Part shown: piece by piece, positions 1 through 5,444 of the stretch
Position numbering within the stretch: position 1 is the first letter of the stretch
Layout: each line of letters starts with the position of its first letter
From: Pseudomonadota bacterium
GTDB lineage: Bacteria > Pseudomonadota > Gammaproteobacteria > Pseudomonadales > Pseudomonadaceae
Assembly (NCBI GenBank): GCA_023388335.1
Contig: JAEWGL010000142.1
Span: forward strand, 1 to 7,044
DNA length: 7,044 bases
Direction: 5' to 3'
Notes under the pieces: generated by a model
What the model was told of the DNA's origin: nothing
The model's database searches: none
What the model saw: the letters and a program-made list of their open reading frames with translations, nothing else
Program-made: the position numbers and the translations under genes

Positions 1-43
1 GGTGTACTTGCGCGATAACGTGGCCACGCCCAAGGCACGTTGA
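1..43 (+). CDS. Possible C-terminal end of an upstream gene (partial)
   Basis: Reading in frame from base 2, thirteen sense codons (VYLRDNVATPKAR) precede a TGA at 41-43. The codons are GC-rich at the third position, as in the other genes here, which suggests the tail of a gene that began before the window. The other two forward frames are less convincing; one stops at base 18. The fragment is too short to assign a family, and I do not recognise it. The stop lies 14 bp before the palindromic element, so that element would sit just behind the gene's 3' end. Confidence 0.4.
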   Translation, partial: VYLRDNVATPKAR

Positions 44-57
44 ATGCAGCTCGTCAG

Positions 58-223
58 CTAGTGTCCTGTCTCGGGAATAAGCTGTTCACTTTTGGCGGCG
101 TCTTGGGCGCCCGGCCGGCGTTGCCACACCTCGCCATAGCCCTGCTATGACTCGTCGCGGCGCCTTGGCCGAACACCCAAGCCACTCGCCAAAAGAGAAC
201 GTATTTCCGAGACAGGACACTAG
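58..223. mobile_element. MITE-like palindromic element with TA-flanked terminal inverted repeats
   Basis: The left end (58-74, CTAGTGTCCTGTCTCGG) is the exact reverse complement of the right end (207-223). The whole interval is an imperfect inverted repeat. Further paired blocks include CTTTTGGCG, CTTGGG and CGGCC, and it closes at a central hairpin with arms CATAGC (135-140) and GCTATG (144-149) around the loop CCT. If TA (59-60 and 221-222) is a target-site duplication, the element proper is 61-220, 160 bp with 14-bp terminal repeats. TA duplication within CTAG is typical of IS630/Tc1-mariner transposition. It has no transposase-sized reading frame, so it would be non-autonomous. Either strand could fold into one long hairpin when transcribed. 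I cannot name the parent element. A palindromic intergenic repeat with another role, such as a terminator-like structure, is the alternative. Confidence 0.65.
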
Positions 224-339
224 TACCACACTCAATAAACCTTTTGTCCGATCTGTGGTCCAGTTATTTATCGGGCATTAGCGAAGGCACTCTGATGCTG
301 CTAAATTGCCATCATCGCCTTTGATTTGAGTAGTTCACC

Positions 340-627
340 ATGCGTATCGACGGCTTTTCCTCGCAGTCTTACCCGGTCAAGCGTGTGCCGCGCAATGCGC
401 CGGTGCGGGACGAGGCTATCGAGGACGCTGAGCTGATCGAAGATGTCGAGGTTGCGCAGCCGACCCGAGCCAATCGACGCGCTGGCGGAGTGCCCGCCCG
501 CCAACAGGACATGATCCAGGCCCGTGCCCGTGACCGGCGCACCGCCAGCGCCTTGGCCAGCTACCTGACCACTGCCGGCTTTGTCGACTGGGAAATGGAA
601 GTGGTGGGCCTGGACCTGTACATTTGA
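340..627 (+). CDS. Small protein of unknown function, first gene of the DUF72 cluster
   Basis: This 95-aa protein has no signal peptide and no membrane segment. Residues 1-20 are basic and polar. An acidic stretch follows (about 23-40, rich in E and D), then an arginine/alanine-rich, probably helical stretch (43-75), then a short hydrophobic-acidic tail (DWEMEVVGLDLYI). That profile suits a soluble helical protein. I do not recognise a domain. The ATG at 340 is preceded by a weak TGAG at 327-330. Its stop lies 3 bp before the DUF72 start, and that start has no ribosome binding site of its own, so the two genes are probably translationally coupled. The coding bias resembles its neighbours, which supports a real gene. 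The overlapping minus-strand frame at 301-879 runs through the conserved start of DUF72 and is treated as a shadow. Confidence 0.75.
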   Translation: MRIDGFSSQSYPVKRVPRNAPVRDEAIEDAELIEDVEVAQPTRANRRAGGVPARQQDMIQARARDRRTASALASYLTTAGFVDWEMEVVGLDLYI

Positions 628-630
628 CAG

Positions 631-1500
631 ATGATTCCCGCCCCACTGCCTTATTACCTTGGTTGTCCCTCCTGGAGTGAAAGCGCCTGGCGCGACTACC
701 TCTATCCCGCCGATGCCCGTTCCACCGAATTCCTTGGCCTGTACAGCCAGGTCTTCAACGCCGTCGAAGGCAACACCACGTTCTACGCCCGTCCCGCTGC
801 CACGACCCTGCAACGTTGGGCCCAGATAATGCCGGCGCATTTTCGCTTCACGGCCAAGTTCCCTGGGGACATCAGCCATGGCGACGATCTACGCGTGCAC
901 CTTGAGGCGGCGATCGAATTCACCCGGCTGCTGGCCCCCCTCGGCCAGCGGGTCTCGCCGTATTGGCTGCAGCTGCCCGCAGTCTTCGGTCCGTCCAGGC
1001 TGGACGAGCTGAGCCATTTCCTCGATGAAATCGCTGCTCCGGTAGCCGTTGAAGTGCGCAATCAGGCGTTCTTCGCCCGCGGCGAGGAGGAGCGTCAGCT
1101 CAACCGTCTACTGCGCGCGCGGGGCGTTGAACGCATCTGCCTGGATCCACGTGCGCTGTTTAGCTGCACCTCGCGCGAACCCGAGATCCTGCATGCACAG
1201 GCGAAGAAACCCAGGGTGCCGCCGCGTCCAGCAGCATTCACCCAGCACCCGCAGGTGCGTTTTATCGGGCATCCGCAGCTGCTGGCCAACGACCCCTTTC
1301 TCACCCCTTGGGTGGACAAGGTCGCCGCCTGGATCGAGGAGGGGCGCTGCCCCTACGTATTCCTGCACACGGCTGACAACCACCTGGCCGCTGCGCTGGC
1401 CCAGCATTTTCACCAGCGCCTGATGGCGCGCCTGCCAGGACTTGCAGCCTTGCCGGAATTGCCACGTGCGCCTGAGGTCGAACAACTGGGACTACTCTGA
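631..1500 (+). CDS. DUF72 (YecE-like) family protein
   Basis: This 289-aa protein has the hallmarks of the DUF72 family (E. coli YecE), a TIM-barrel-like family of unknown biochemical function. It opens with YYLGCPSWSESAW (8-20). The signature VEGNTTFYARP follows at 45-55, with a conserved W..IMP..F.F.AKFP stretch at 63-78, then EVRN at 141-144 and LHTADNHLA at 245-253. The last block fits the usual C-terminal active-site-like segment. No signal peptide is seen, so it is probably cytosolic. ATG 631 is chosen because the family's N-terminal strand begins a few residues later. There is no Shine-Dalgarno before it, and the upstream gene's TGA ends 3 bp away, which suggests coupled translation. 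The family call is very secure; the function is unknown. Confidence 0.95.
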   Translation: MIPAPLPYYLGCPSWSESAWRDYLYPADARSTEFLGLYSQVFNAVEGNTTFYARPAATTLQRWAQIMPAHFRFTAKFPGDISHGDDLRVHLEAAIEFTRLLAPLGQRVSPYWLQLPAVFGPSRLDELSHFLDEIAAPVAVEVRNQAFFARGEEERQLNRLLRARGVERICLDPRALFSCTSREPEILHAQAKKPRVPPRPAAFTQHPQVRFIGHPQLLANDPFLTPWVDKVAAWIEEGRCPYVFLHTADNHLAAALAQHFHQRLMARLPGLAALPELPRAPEVEQLGLL

Positions 1501-1517
1501 CGACACTTTCATCTGCC

Positions 1518-1522
1518 TGAGG
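1518..1522 (+). promoter_or_regulatory. Ribosome binding site that sets the start at 1531
   Basis: TGAGG lies 8 nt before ATG 1531 but only 2 nt before the in-frame GTG at 1525. The spacing favours the ATG, which removes two residues from the longer reading frame. Confidence 0.65.
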
Positions 1523-1530
1523 TTGTGACC

Positions 1531-2361
1531 ATGGATGTGCAAACCCTGCGAGCCGAAGCGTTCAAGGCGCTACATGAGCGAGAAGGCGCCTTCGTCATCC
1601 CCAATCCCTGGGATGCCGGCTCGGCCAGATTACTGGCCAGCCTGGGTTTCGAGGCCTTGGCGACCACCAGCGCAGGCCTGGCCTTTTCCCTCGGGCGTCC
1701 GGACGCCGAGGCCGCGGTGAACCTGGACGAGACCCTGGTTAACGCCCAGGCCATCGTCGACGCCACCCCTCTACCAGTGGCCGCGGACCTGGAAAACGGC
1801 TTTTCAGACCTGCCCGAAGGCTGCGCCCAGGCGATTGTTCGAGCAGCCGAGGCGGGCCTGGTTGGCGCGTCGATCGAGGATGGCACTGGCCGCGCGGATG
1901 CCCCGATCTACGATAAGGGCCTTGCTGTGGAGCGAGTCCGGGCGGCGGTGCAGGCGGCACGCGGCCTGCCATTTCCCTTTACCCTCTGCGCCCGTGCCGA
2001 GAACCTGTTGCACGGCCGGCTGGACCTTGACGACACCATCGCCCGCCTGCAGGCCTTTGCCGAGGCCGGTGCCGATGTGTTGTATGCCCCAGGCTTGCGC
2101 AGCATCGACGAAATTCGCGCGGTGGTGCAGGCGGTGGCGCCCAAGCCGGTCAATGTGTTGATGGGCCTGAGCGGCGTAGCGCTTGGCGTCAACCAGTTGC
2201 AGGACCTGGGCGTGCGCCGTATCAGCGTTGGCTCCTCGCTGGCGCGGGCAGCCTTCGCCGCGCTGCAGCGCGCAGCCCTGGAGATCCGCGACCAAGGCAC
2301 CTTCCGCTATGGCGAGCAGGCGTTGCCGTTTGCCGAGCTCAACGACCTGTTCCGCCGCTGA
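1531..2361 (+). CDS. Isocitrate lyase/PEP mutase superfamily enzyme (PF13714 type)
   Basis: This 276-aa cytosolic protein belongs to the PEP mutase/isocitrate lyase superfamily, whose (beta/alpha)8 enzymes make or break C-C or C-P bonds next to a carboxylate using Mg2+. Visible landmarks are FVIPNPWDAGSARLL (21-35), TTSAGLAFSLG (46-56), ADLENGFSD (85-93), GASIEDG (112-118), FTLCARAEN (150-158) and RRISVGSSLARAA (229-241). D86, E88 and E116 sit where the family places its metal ligands; R155 and N158 sit where it places substrate contacts. The Cys-containing gating motif of true isocitrate lyase (KKCGH type) is absent. The subgroup includes oxaloacetate decarboxylases, 2-methylisocitrate lyase-like and carboxyvinyl-carboxyphosphonate mutase-like proteins, and the actual substrate cannot be read from sequence. 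It lies 30 bp after DUF72 and 6 bp before the extensin-like gene. Confidence 0.92.
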   Translation: MDVQTLRAEAFKALHEREGAFVIPNPWDAGSARLLASLGFEALATTSAGLAFSLGRPDAEAAVNLDETLVNAQAIVDATPLPVAADLENGFSDLPEGCAQAIVRAAEAGLVGASIEDGTGRADAPIYDKGLAVERVRAAVQAARGLPFPFTLCARAENLLHGRLDLDDTIARLQAFAEAGADVLYAPGLRSIDEIRAVVQAVAPKPVNVLMGLSGVALGVNQLQDLGVRRISVGSSLARAAFAALQRAALEIRDQGTFRYGEQALPFAELNDLFRR

Positions 2362-2367
2362 GGCCCC

Positions 2368-3054
2368 ATGCGCACGTTGATAGTGGTGCTACTGGGCCTG
2401 CTGGCGGCAGGCTTGGCCTGGTATCAGGGCTGGCGCCCACCGGACGCCTGGAATCCCTGGGCCGTGCTGGATGTGGCGCAGCCGCCCAACGTGCTGACAC
2501 CCTACAAACTGTCGCGACTGCGCGACGATCCGCAGCTGTGTGCCCAGGCCTTGGCGACTTCATCCTTGCGCCAGCGCAAGCAGGCCGACAGCCCAGCCTC
2601 GGCACGCTGTCCGCTGACCAATGTGTTGCGGGTCGAAGGCGGCCAGGCGCGCCTGTCCAGCAGTTTTCTTGCCAGCTGTCCCTTGGCGGTCGCCTATGCG
2701 CTGTTCGAGCAGCACGGCCTGCAGCCAGCGGCGCAACGGGCCTTTGGCCAGCGCGTGGCGCAGGTCGATCACCTGGGCAGTTTCGCCTGCCGGAATGTCT
2801 ATAACCGCCAACAAGGCGCGCTCAGCCAGCACGCCACGGCCAACGCCCTGGACATCAGCGGCTTTCGCCTGGCCGACGGCCAGCGCATCGTCCTGGCTAA
2901 GGACTGGCAGGGTCAGGGAGCCAAGGCCGCGTTTCTCAGGGACGTGCACAAGGCTGCCTGCGAAAGCTTCAATACGGTCCTGGGGCCTGACTACAATGCC
3001 GCGCACCACAACCATTTCCACCTGGACATGGGGCGCTGGCAGGTCTGCCGCTGA
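2368..3054 (+). CDS. Extensin-like family protein, probable periplasmic metal-dependent cell-wall enzyme
   Basis: This 228-aa protein has one hydrophobic N-terminal segment (residues 3-19, ending AAGLAWYQ). That segment is a signal anchor or uncleaved signal, and the rest faces the periplasm. The bulk matches the extensin-like C-terminal domain (PF06904, common in proteobacteria). SQHATANALDISGF (153-166) and HHNHFHLDMG (213-222) resemble the S-x-H...D and H-x-H zinc-site motifs of LAS-type (D-Ala-D-Ala carboxypeptidase/VanY/MepA) peptidases, with H155, D162 and H216 or H218 as likely ligands. Action on peptidoglycan is inferred from that resemblance. Six cysteines (58, 81, 104, 141, 198, 227) could form disulfides, consistent with export. 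ATG 2368 is supported by TGAGG at 2359-2363, which overlaps the previous gene's stop and suggests coupling. The gene ends 2 bp from the convergent gene. Confidence 0.9.
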   Translation: MRTLIVVLLGLLAAGLAWYQGWRPPDAWNPWAVLDVAQPPNVLTPYKLSRLRDDPQLCAQALATSSLRQRKQADSPASARCPLTNVLRVEGGQARLSSSFLASCPLAVAYALFEQHGLQPAAQRAFGQRVAQVDHLGSFACRNVYNRQQGALSQHATANALDISGFRLADGQRIVLAKDWQGQGAKAAFLRDVHKAACESFNTVLGPDYNAAHHNHFHLDMGRWQVCR

Positions 3055-3056
3055 TT

Positions 3057-3677
3057 TCAGGCGTGGACGCGAACGTTGTTCAGCACCACCGGGCGAGCCC
3101 AGTGGTTGTCGAAGTCCAATGCCGACTGCTGGGCAGCCAGGCTCGGTTCGTCGAAGGGCTCGGGCGCCTTGTCGAGCAGGTCCATCTCGAATTCGGCGAT
3201 GGGCAGGTAAAGCGGACGAGGGGCAGGACCCGGGCCCGGCTCGGCAGGTGGCTGGCCCTGGCTCATGACCAGCGGACGCAGCCAGCTGTTGTTCAGGTCG
3301 AGCTGGCGCTGTTGCTCGATCAGCTCGGCGGCGCTGAACGGCTCGGGCGCCTTGTCCAGCAACGCTATCTCGAATTCGGCCTTGGGCAGAAACAGTGGTT
3401 CGGGCGGCGCCACCAGGGTGTCGTGGACATCGCACAGGCGCTGGAGGTGGATCTGGGCCAGGAGCCGAGCCCCACCGATCGGCTCGCCACTGTCCTTGTC
3501 GTATTGCTGGACTGCCCGCACCGCGCCTTCATCGGCCTCACCCTGCTGCTCGGCCAGCGCCCGGGCAAAGAAATCCTGCCACAGGTGGCTGACCCCGCCC
3601 AGTGCCTGGGTGTTGTGCCGTCCATAGTCGCCAACGGGCGAAAGGTAGGTCGAGCCGAATTGAAGAGTGTCTGTCAT
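3057..3677 (-). CDS. Protein of unknown function with a duplicated 45-residue unit
   Basis: This 206-aa protein, probably soluble, has no signal peptide or membrane helix. The N-terminal part (1-90) includes HLWQDFFARALAEQQ and an Asp/Glu-rich stretch. Two homologous units follow, residues 94-138 and 155-199. Each runs P-L-(F/Y)-L-P-x-A-E-F-E, then LLDKAPEPF, then a Q-rich helix and W-x-RP(L/V)V. About 27 of 45 positions are identical. A Pro/Gly linker (141-154) separates them. I do not recognise the family; it may be a Pseudomonas-restricted protein. The ATG at 3675-3677 is preferred over a frame extension to 3722, since the extra residues look like untranslated leader. No clear ribosome binding site precedes either. 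It is divergent from rsmJ across 92 bp and convergent with the extensin-like gene. Confidence 0.8.
   Translation of the reverse strand: MTDTLQFGSTYLSPVGDYGRHNTQALGGVSHLWQDFFARALAEQQGEADEGAVRAVQQYDKDSGEPIGGARLLAQIHLQRLCDVHDTLVAPPEPLFLPKAEFEIALLDKAPEPFSAAELIEQQRQLDLNNSWLRPLVMSQGQPPAEPGPGPAPRPLYLPIAEFEMDLLDKAPEPFDEPSLAAQQSALDFDNHWARPVVLNNVRVHA
3081..3215 (-). repeat. Second copy of the intragenic 45-codon repeat
   Basis: This stretch encodes residues 155-199 of the minus-strand protein (PLYLPIAEFEMDLLDKAPEP and onward). It matches the copy at 3264-3398 residue for residue with no gaps. Nucleotide identity is also visible around the segment encoding AEFE and LLDKAPEP, such as GGCTCGGGCGCCTTGTC on the + strand in both copies. 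Confidence 0.85.
3264..3398 (-). repeat. First copy of the intragenic 45-codon repeat
   Basis: This stretch encodes residues 94-138 (PLFLPKAEFEIALLDKAPEP and onward). It aligns without gaps to the copy at 3081-3215, and the two are separated by about 48 bp encoding a Pro/Gly-rich linker. Divergence is concentrated in the part encoding the Q-rich helix, while the AEFE and LLDKAPEPF cores are nearly unchanged. Confidence 0.85.
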
Positions 3678-3769
3678 GGCAGTCGCGGGTGATGCGCTCT
3701 GGCAGAATAGCGGATATTGCATGTATCGGCCGTGGCCGGGGTTTCATTAATTTTTTGAGTGCGCAGCTG

Positions 3770-4552
3770 ATGGTGGAGCAAGAGCAGGGTGGCGGTATTC
3801 GGGTCGAGGCGTTGATGCCCGCGTTCCAAGGACAGGCTGCTCAATGGGCGCAGCGCCTGGGCCTGCCACTGGACAACGCTGAGGCCGAGTTCGCCGTGCA
3901 AGTCGGTGCCGAAGGCCTGCAGATCCAGCAACTGGGACCCCAGGCGCCCGGTCCGGTGCGGGTGGATTTCGTCGAAGGCCAGGCCGCACACCGGCGGTTG
4001 TTCGGTGGCGGCAATGGGCAGATGATCGCCAAGGCCGTGGGTATCGCCCAGGGTGTCCGGCCCCAGGTGCTGGACTGCACGGCGGGGCTGGGCAAGGACG
4101 CGTTCGTGCTGGCCAGCCTCGGCTGCCAGATGACCTTGATCGAACGCCAGCCGCTGATTGCCGCGTTGCTGGAAGACGGGCTCGAGCGCGCCCGTGATGA
4201 CGCCGACGTCGGCCCGATCGTCGCGCGCATGCAGCTGCTGACGGGCAATGCCATTGAGCGCATGCGCGATTGGCAGGGCGAGGCGCCACAGGTGATCTAC
4301 CTGGACCCGATGTTTCCGCACCGGGACAAGAGTGCGCTGGTGAAGAAGGAGATGCGGGTGTTCCGGCCTTTGGTGGGTGATGACCTTGATGCGCCGGCGC
4401 TACTTGAGGCGGCGTTGGCGTTGGCCAGTCACCGGGTGGTGGTCAAGCGGCCGCGCAAGGCGCCGGTCATCGAGGGGCCCAAGCCGAGTCATAGTCTGGA
4501 GGGCAAGTCCAGCCGTTACGATATCTATCCCAAGAAGGCGCTCAAGGGGTGA
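3770..4552 (+). CDS. rsmJ: 16S rRNA (guanine(1516)-N2)-methyltransferase RsmJ
   Basis: This 260-aa cytosolic protein closely resembles E. coli RsmJ (YhiQ, about 250 aa), which uses S-adenosylmethionine to methylate N2 of G1516 in 16S rRNA. Diagnostic blocks are VDFVEGQAAHRRLFGGG (65-81), the SAM-binding loop LDCTAGLGKDAFVLASLGC (101-119), MTLIERQPLIAALLEDGL (121-138), the catalytic-type YLDPMFPHRDKSALVKKEMR (177-196) and VVVKRPRKAP (223-232), ending in RYDIYP (249-254). ATG 3770 is chosen with TGAG at 3756-3759 upstream; an in-frame TTG at 3755 is an alternative. The frame stays open back to 3602, but that part overlaps the divergent gene and carries no family sequence. It probably has its own promoter in the 3678-3769 gap. 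Confidence 0.96.
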   Translation: MVEQEQGGGIRVEALMPAFQGQAAQWAQRLGLPLDNAEAEFAVQVGAEGLQIQQLGPQAPGPVRVDFVEGQAAHRRLFGGGNGQMIAKAVGIAQGVRPQVLDCTAGLGKDAFVLASLGCQMTLIERQPLIAALLEDGLERARDDADVGPIVARMQLLTGNAIERMRDWQGEAPQVIYLDPMFPHRDKSALVKKEMRVFRPLVGDDLDAPALLEAALALASHRVVVKRPRKAPVIEGPKPSHSLEGKSSRYDIYPKKALKG

Positions 4553-4630
4553 TTTTTGCGGGATGTCCAGGAAATCCCCAGCCCCCAGGGTAGAGGCAAT
4601 CTCCAAGATGGATGTAGCCCCTGGCGCCCA

Positions 4631-5293
4631 TCACAACCGATAAGCGCGCATGAATACCCCCACCACATCCCGCACATGCGCCTCGGCCTGCTCGCCCTCG
4701 ATCGCCGGCGAGCACCCGAGCAGCAGCCGATAGTCCGGCGCACCCTTGATCAGGCTCAGGAAGTGCTCGGCAGCGCGCGCCGGTTGCTCGATGCGCAGCA
4801 GGCCGCGCTGGTCGACGCTGCGCAGCAGCGCTTCCATTTCGCCCAGGACACGCTTGGGCCCCGCTTCGTAGAAGTACTGCCCAAACCCCGGATCCTGATT
4901 GCCCAGGGCGATGATCAGGCGACTGAGCTTCACGGCCTCGTCACTGCTGATCAGCGCCTGGAACCCACGGGCAATGTTCAGCAGGACCTGCTCCAGAGGC
5001 ACACCTTCGGGCAACTCGAAAATCAGCTCGGGCAACTGGGTCTGGCAGGTCGCCATGACCGCGGAGCCGAACAGGGTCTGCTTGTCGGTGAAATGGCTGT
5101 ACACGGTGAGTTTGGAAACACCCGCCGCCGCAGCGACCGCATCCATGCTGGTGTTGGTGTAGCCGAGGCTGAGGAACAGCGACTTGGCGGCTTCGAGGAT
5201 GGCCTCGCGGTTGGCCAGGTCCTTGGGCCGGCCGGGGCCGATGGGGGCGTCGTTGGGCATGGAAGTGTGCATGTTGTGGGAAAGATCGCTCAT
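4631..5293 (-). CDS. TetR-family repressor, MexL-like
   Basis: This 220-aa DNA-binding protein has an N-terminal TetR domain: GRPKDLANREAILEAAKSLF (21-40), then the helix-turn-helix SMDAVAAAAGVSKLTVYSHF (49-68) with DKQTLF after it. The C-terminal ligand-binding half (about 85-215) resembles the AefR/MexL-type TetR C-domain. Its length is close to MexL (about 212 aa, from memory). It is transcribed away from the MexJ-like gene across a 151-bp region with a palindrome, so it is inferred to repress the pump and itself. The ATG at 5291-5293 is preferred; the frame extends to 5446 but crosses the operator and the adaptor start. Internal ATGs at 5272 and 5260 are weaker options. In P. aeruginosa a second TetR gene lies in this neighbourhood; here only one fits between rsmJ and the adaptor. 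Confidence 0.93.
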   Translation of the reverse strand: MSDLSHNMHTSMPNDAPIGPGRPKDLANREAILEAAKSLFLSLGYTNTSMDAVAAAAGVSKLTVYSHFTDKQTLFGSAVMATCQTQLPELIFELPEGVPLEQVLLNIARGFQALISSDEAVKLSRLIIALGNQDPGFGQYFYEAGPKRVLGEMEALLRSVDQRGLLRIEQPARAAEHFLSLIKGAPDYRLLLGCSPAIEGEQAEAHVRDVVGVFMRAYRL

Positions 5294-5390
5294 GGTACCG
5301 GGTTGCGGATCGTTCGGCTGTTGTGACCGCCAGAACGTTAATACGTGTTTTCTCTGCGACGCCAGCTTCCCGGCCTCGGTTCCCTGGATT

Positions 5391-5418
5391 AATATACTCG
5401 CCAGTATAAATATTCCAA
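5391..5418 (-). promoter_or_regulatory. Candidate sigma70 promoter for the TetR gene
   Basis: On the minus strand, TTGGAA (5418-5413) and TATATT (5396-5391) are separated by 16 bp. This is a reasonable -35/-10 pair. The 6-4-6 palindrome lies in the spacer and -10 region, so bound repressor would block RNA polymerase. The implied leader to the ATG at 5293 is about 90 nt. Confidence 0.4.
5393..5408. promoter_or_regulatory. Probable TetR (MexL-like) operator palindrome
   Basis: TATACT-CGCC-AGTATA is a perfect inverted repeat with 6-bp arms and a 4-bp spacer, in an AT-rich island inside otherwise GC-rich DNA. A second, offset pair (AATAT 5391-5395 / ATATT 5410-5414) surrounds it. It lies between the divergent regulator and adaptor genes, 36 bp before the adaptor ATG, and overlaps promoter-like TATA elements on both strands. 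Binding by the adjacent repressor is inferred from this position. Confidence 0.6.
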
Positions 5419-5444
5419 GCGTCACTCGCCTAAGGTCATCCATC

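Noticed and set aside
244..270. TTGTCC and TATTTA as a promoter for the gene at 340
   Set aside because: The spacing is 15 bp and both boxes are weak matches. A promoter is likely in 224-339, but this pair is not good enough to annotate.
301..879. Minus-strand open frame across the small unknown gene and the DUF72 start
   Set aside because: It covers the conserved DUF72 N-terminal motifs on the other strand, and its Gly-rich product matches nothing I know.
2560..3435. Minus-strand open frame spanning the extensin-like gene and part of the repeat-containing gene
   Set aside because: It overlaps two better-supported genes and reads as low-complexity A/R/G/P-rich sequence typical of GC-rich shadow frames.
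3701..3721. TGGCAG...TTGCA resembling a sigma54 promoter upstream of rsmJ
   Set aside because: The GG and GC doublets are about 18 bp apart instead of the required 10, so it cannot be a -24/-12 promoter.
3727..3757. CGGC/GCCG hairpin followed by a T-run before rsmJ as an intrinsic terminator
   Set aside because: The stem is only 4 bp and the T-run starts 12 nt after it. No + strand gene precedes it to be terminated.
4585..4624. CCAGGG/CCCTGG pairing between the convergent rsmJ and TetR genes as a terminator
   Set aside because: The stem is 6 bp with a loop of about 28 nt and no adjacent T-run. I see no convincing terminator in 4553-4630.
4556..5326. Plus-strand open frame opposite the TetR gene
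   Set aside because: The minus strand encodes an unmistakable TetR helix-turn-helix; the + strand product has no recognisable features.
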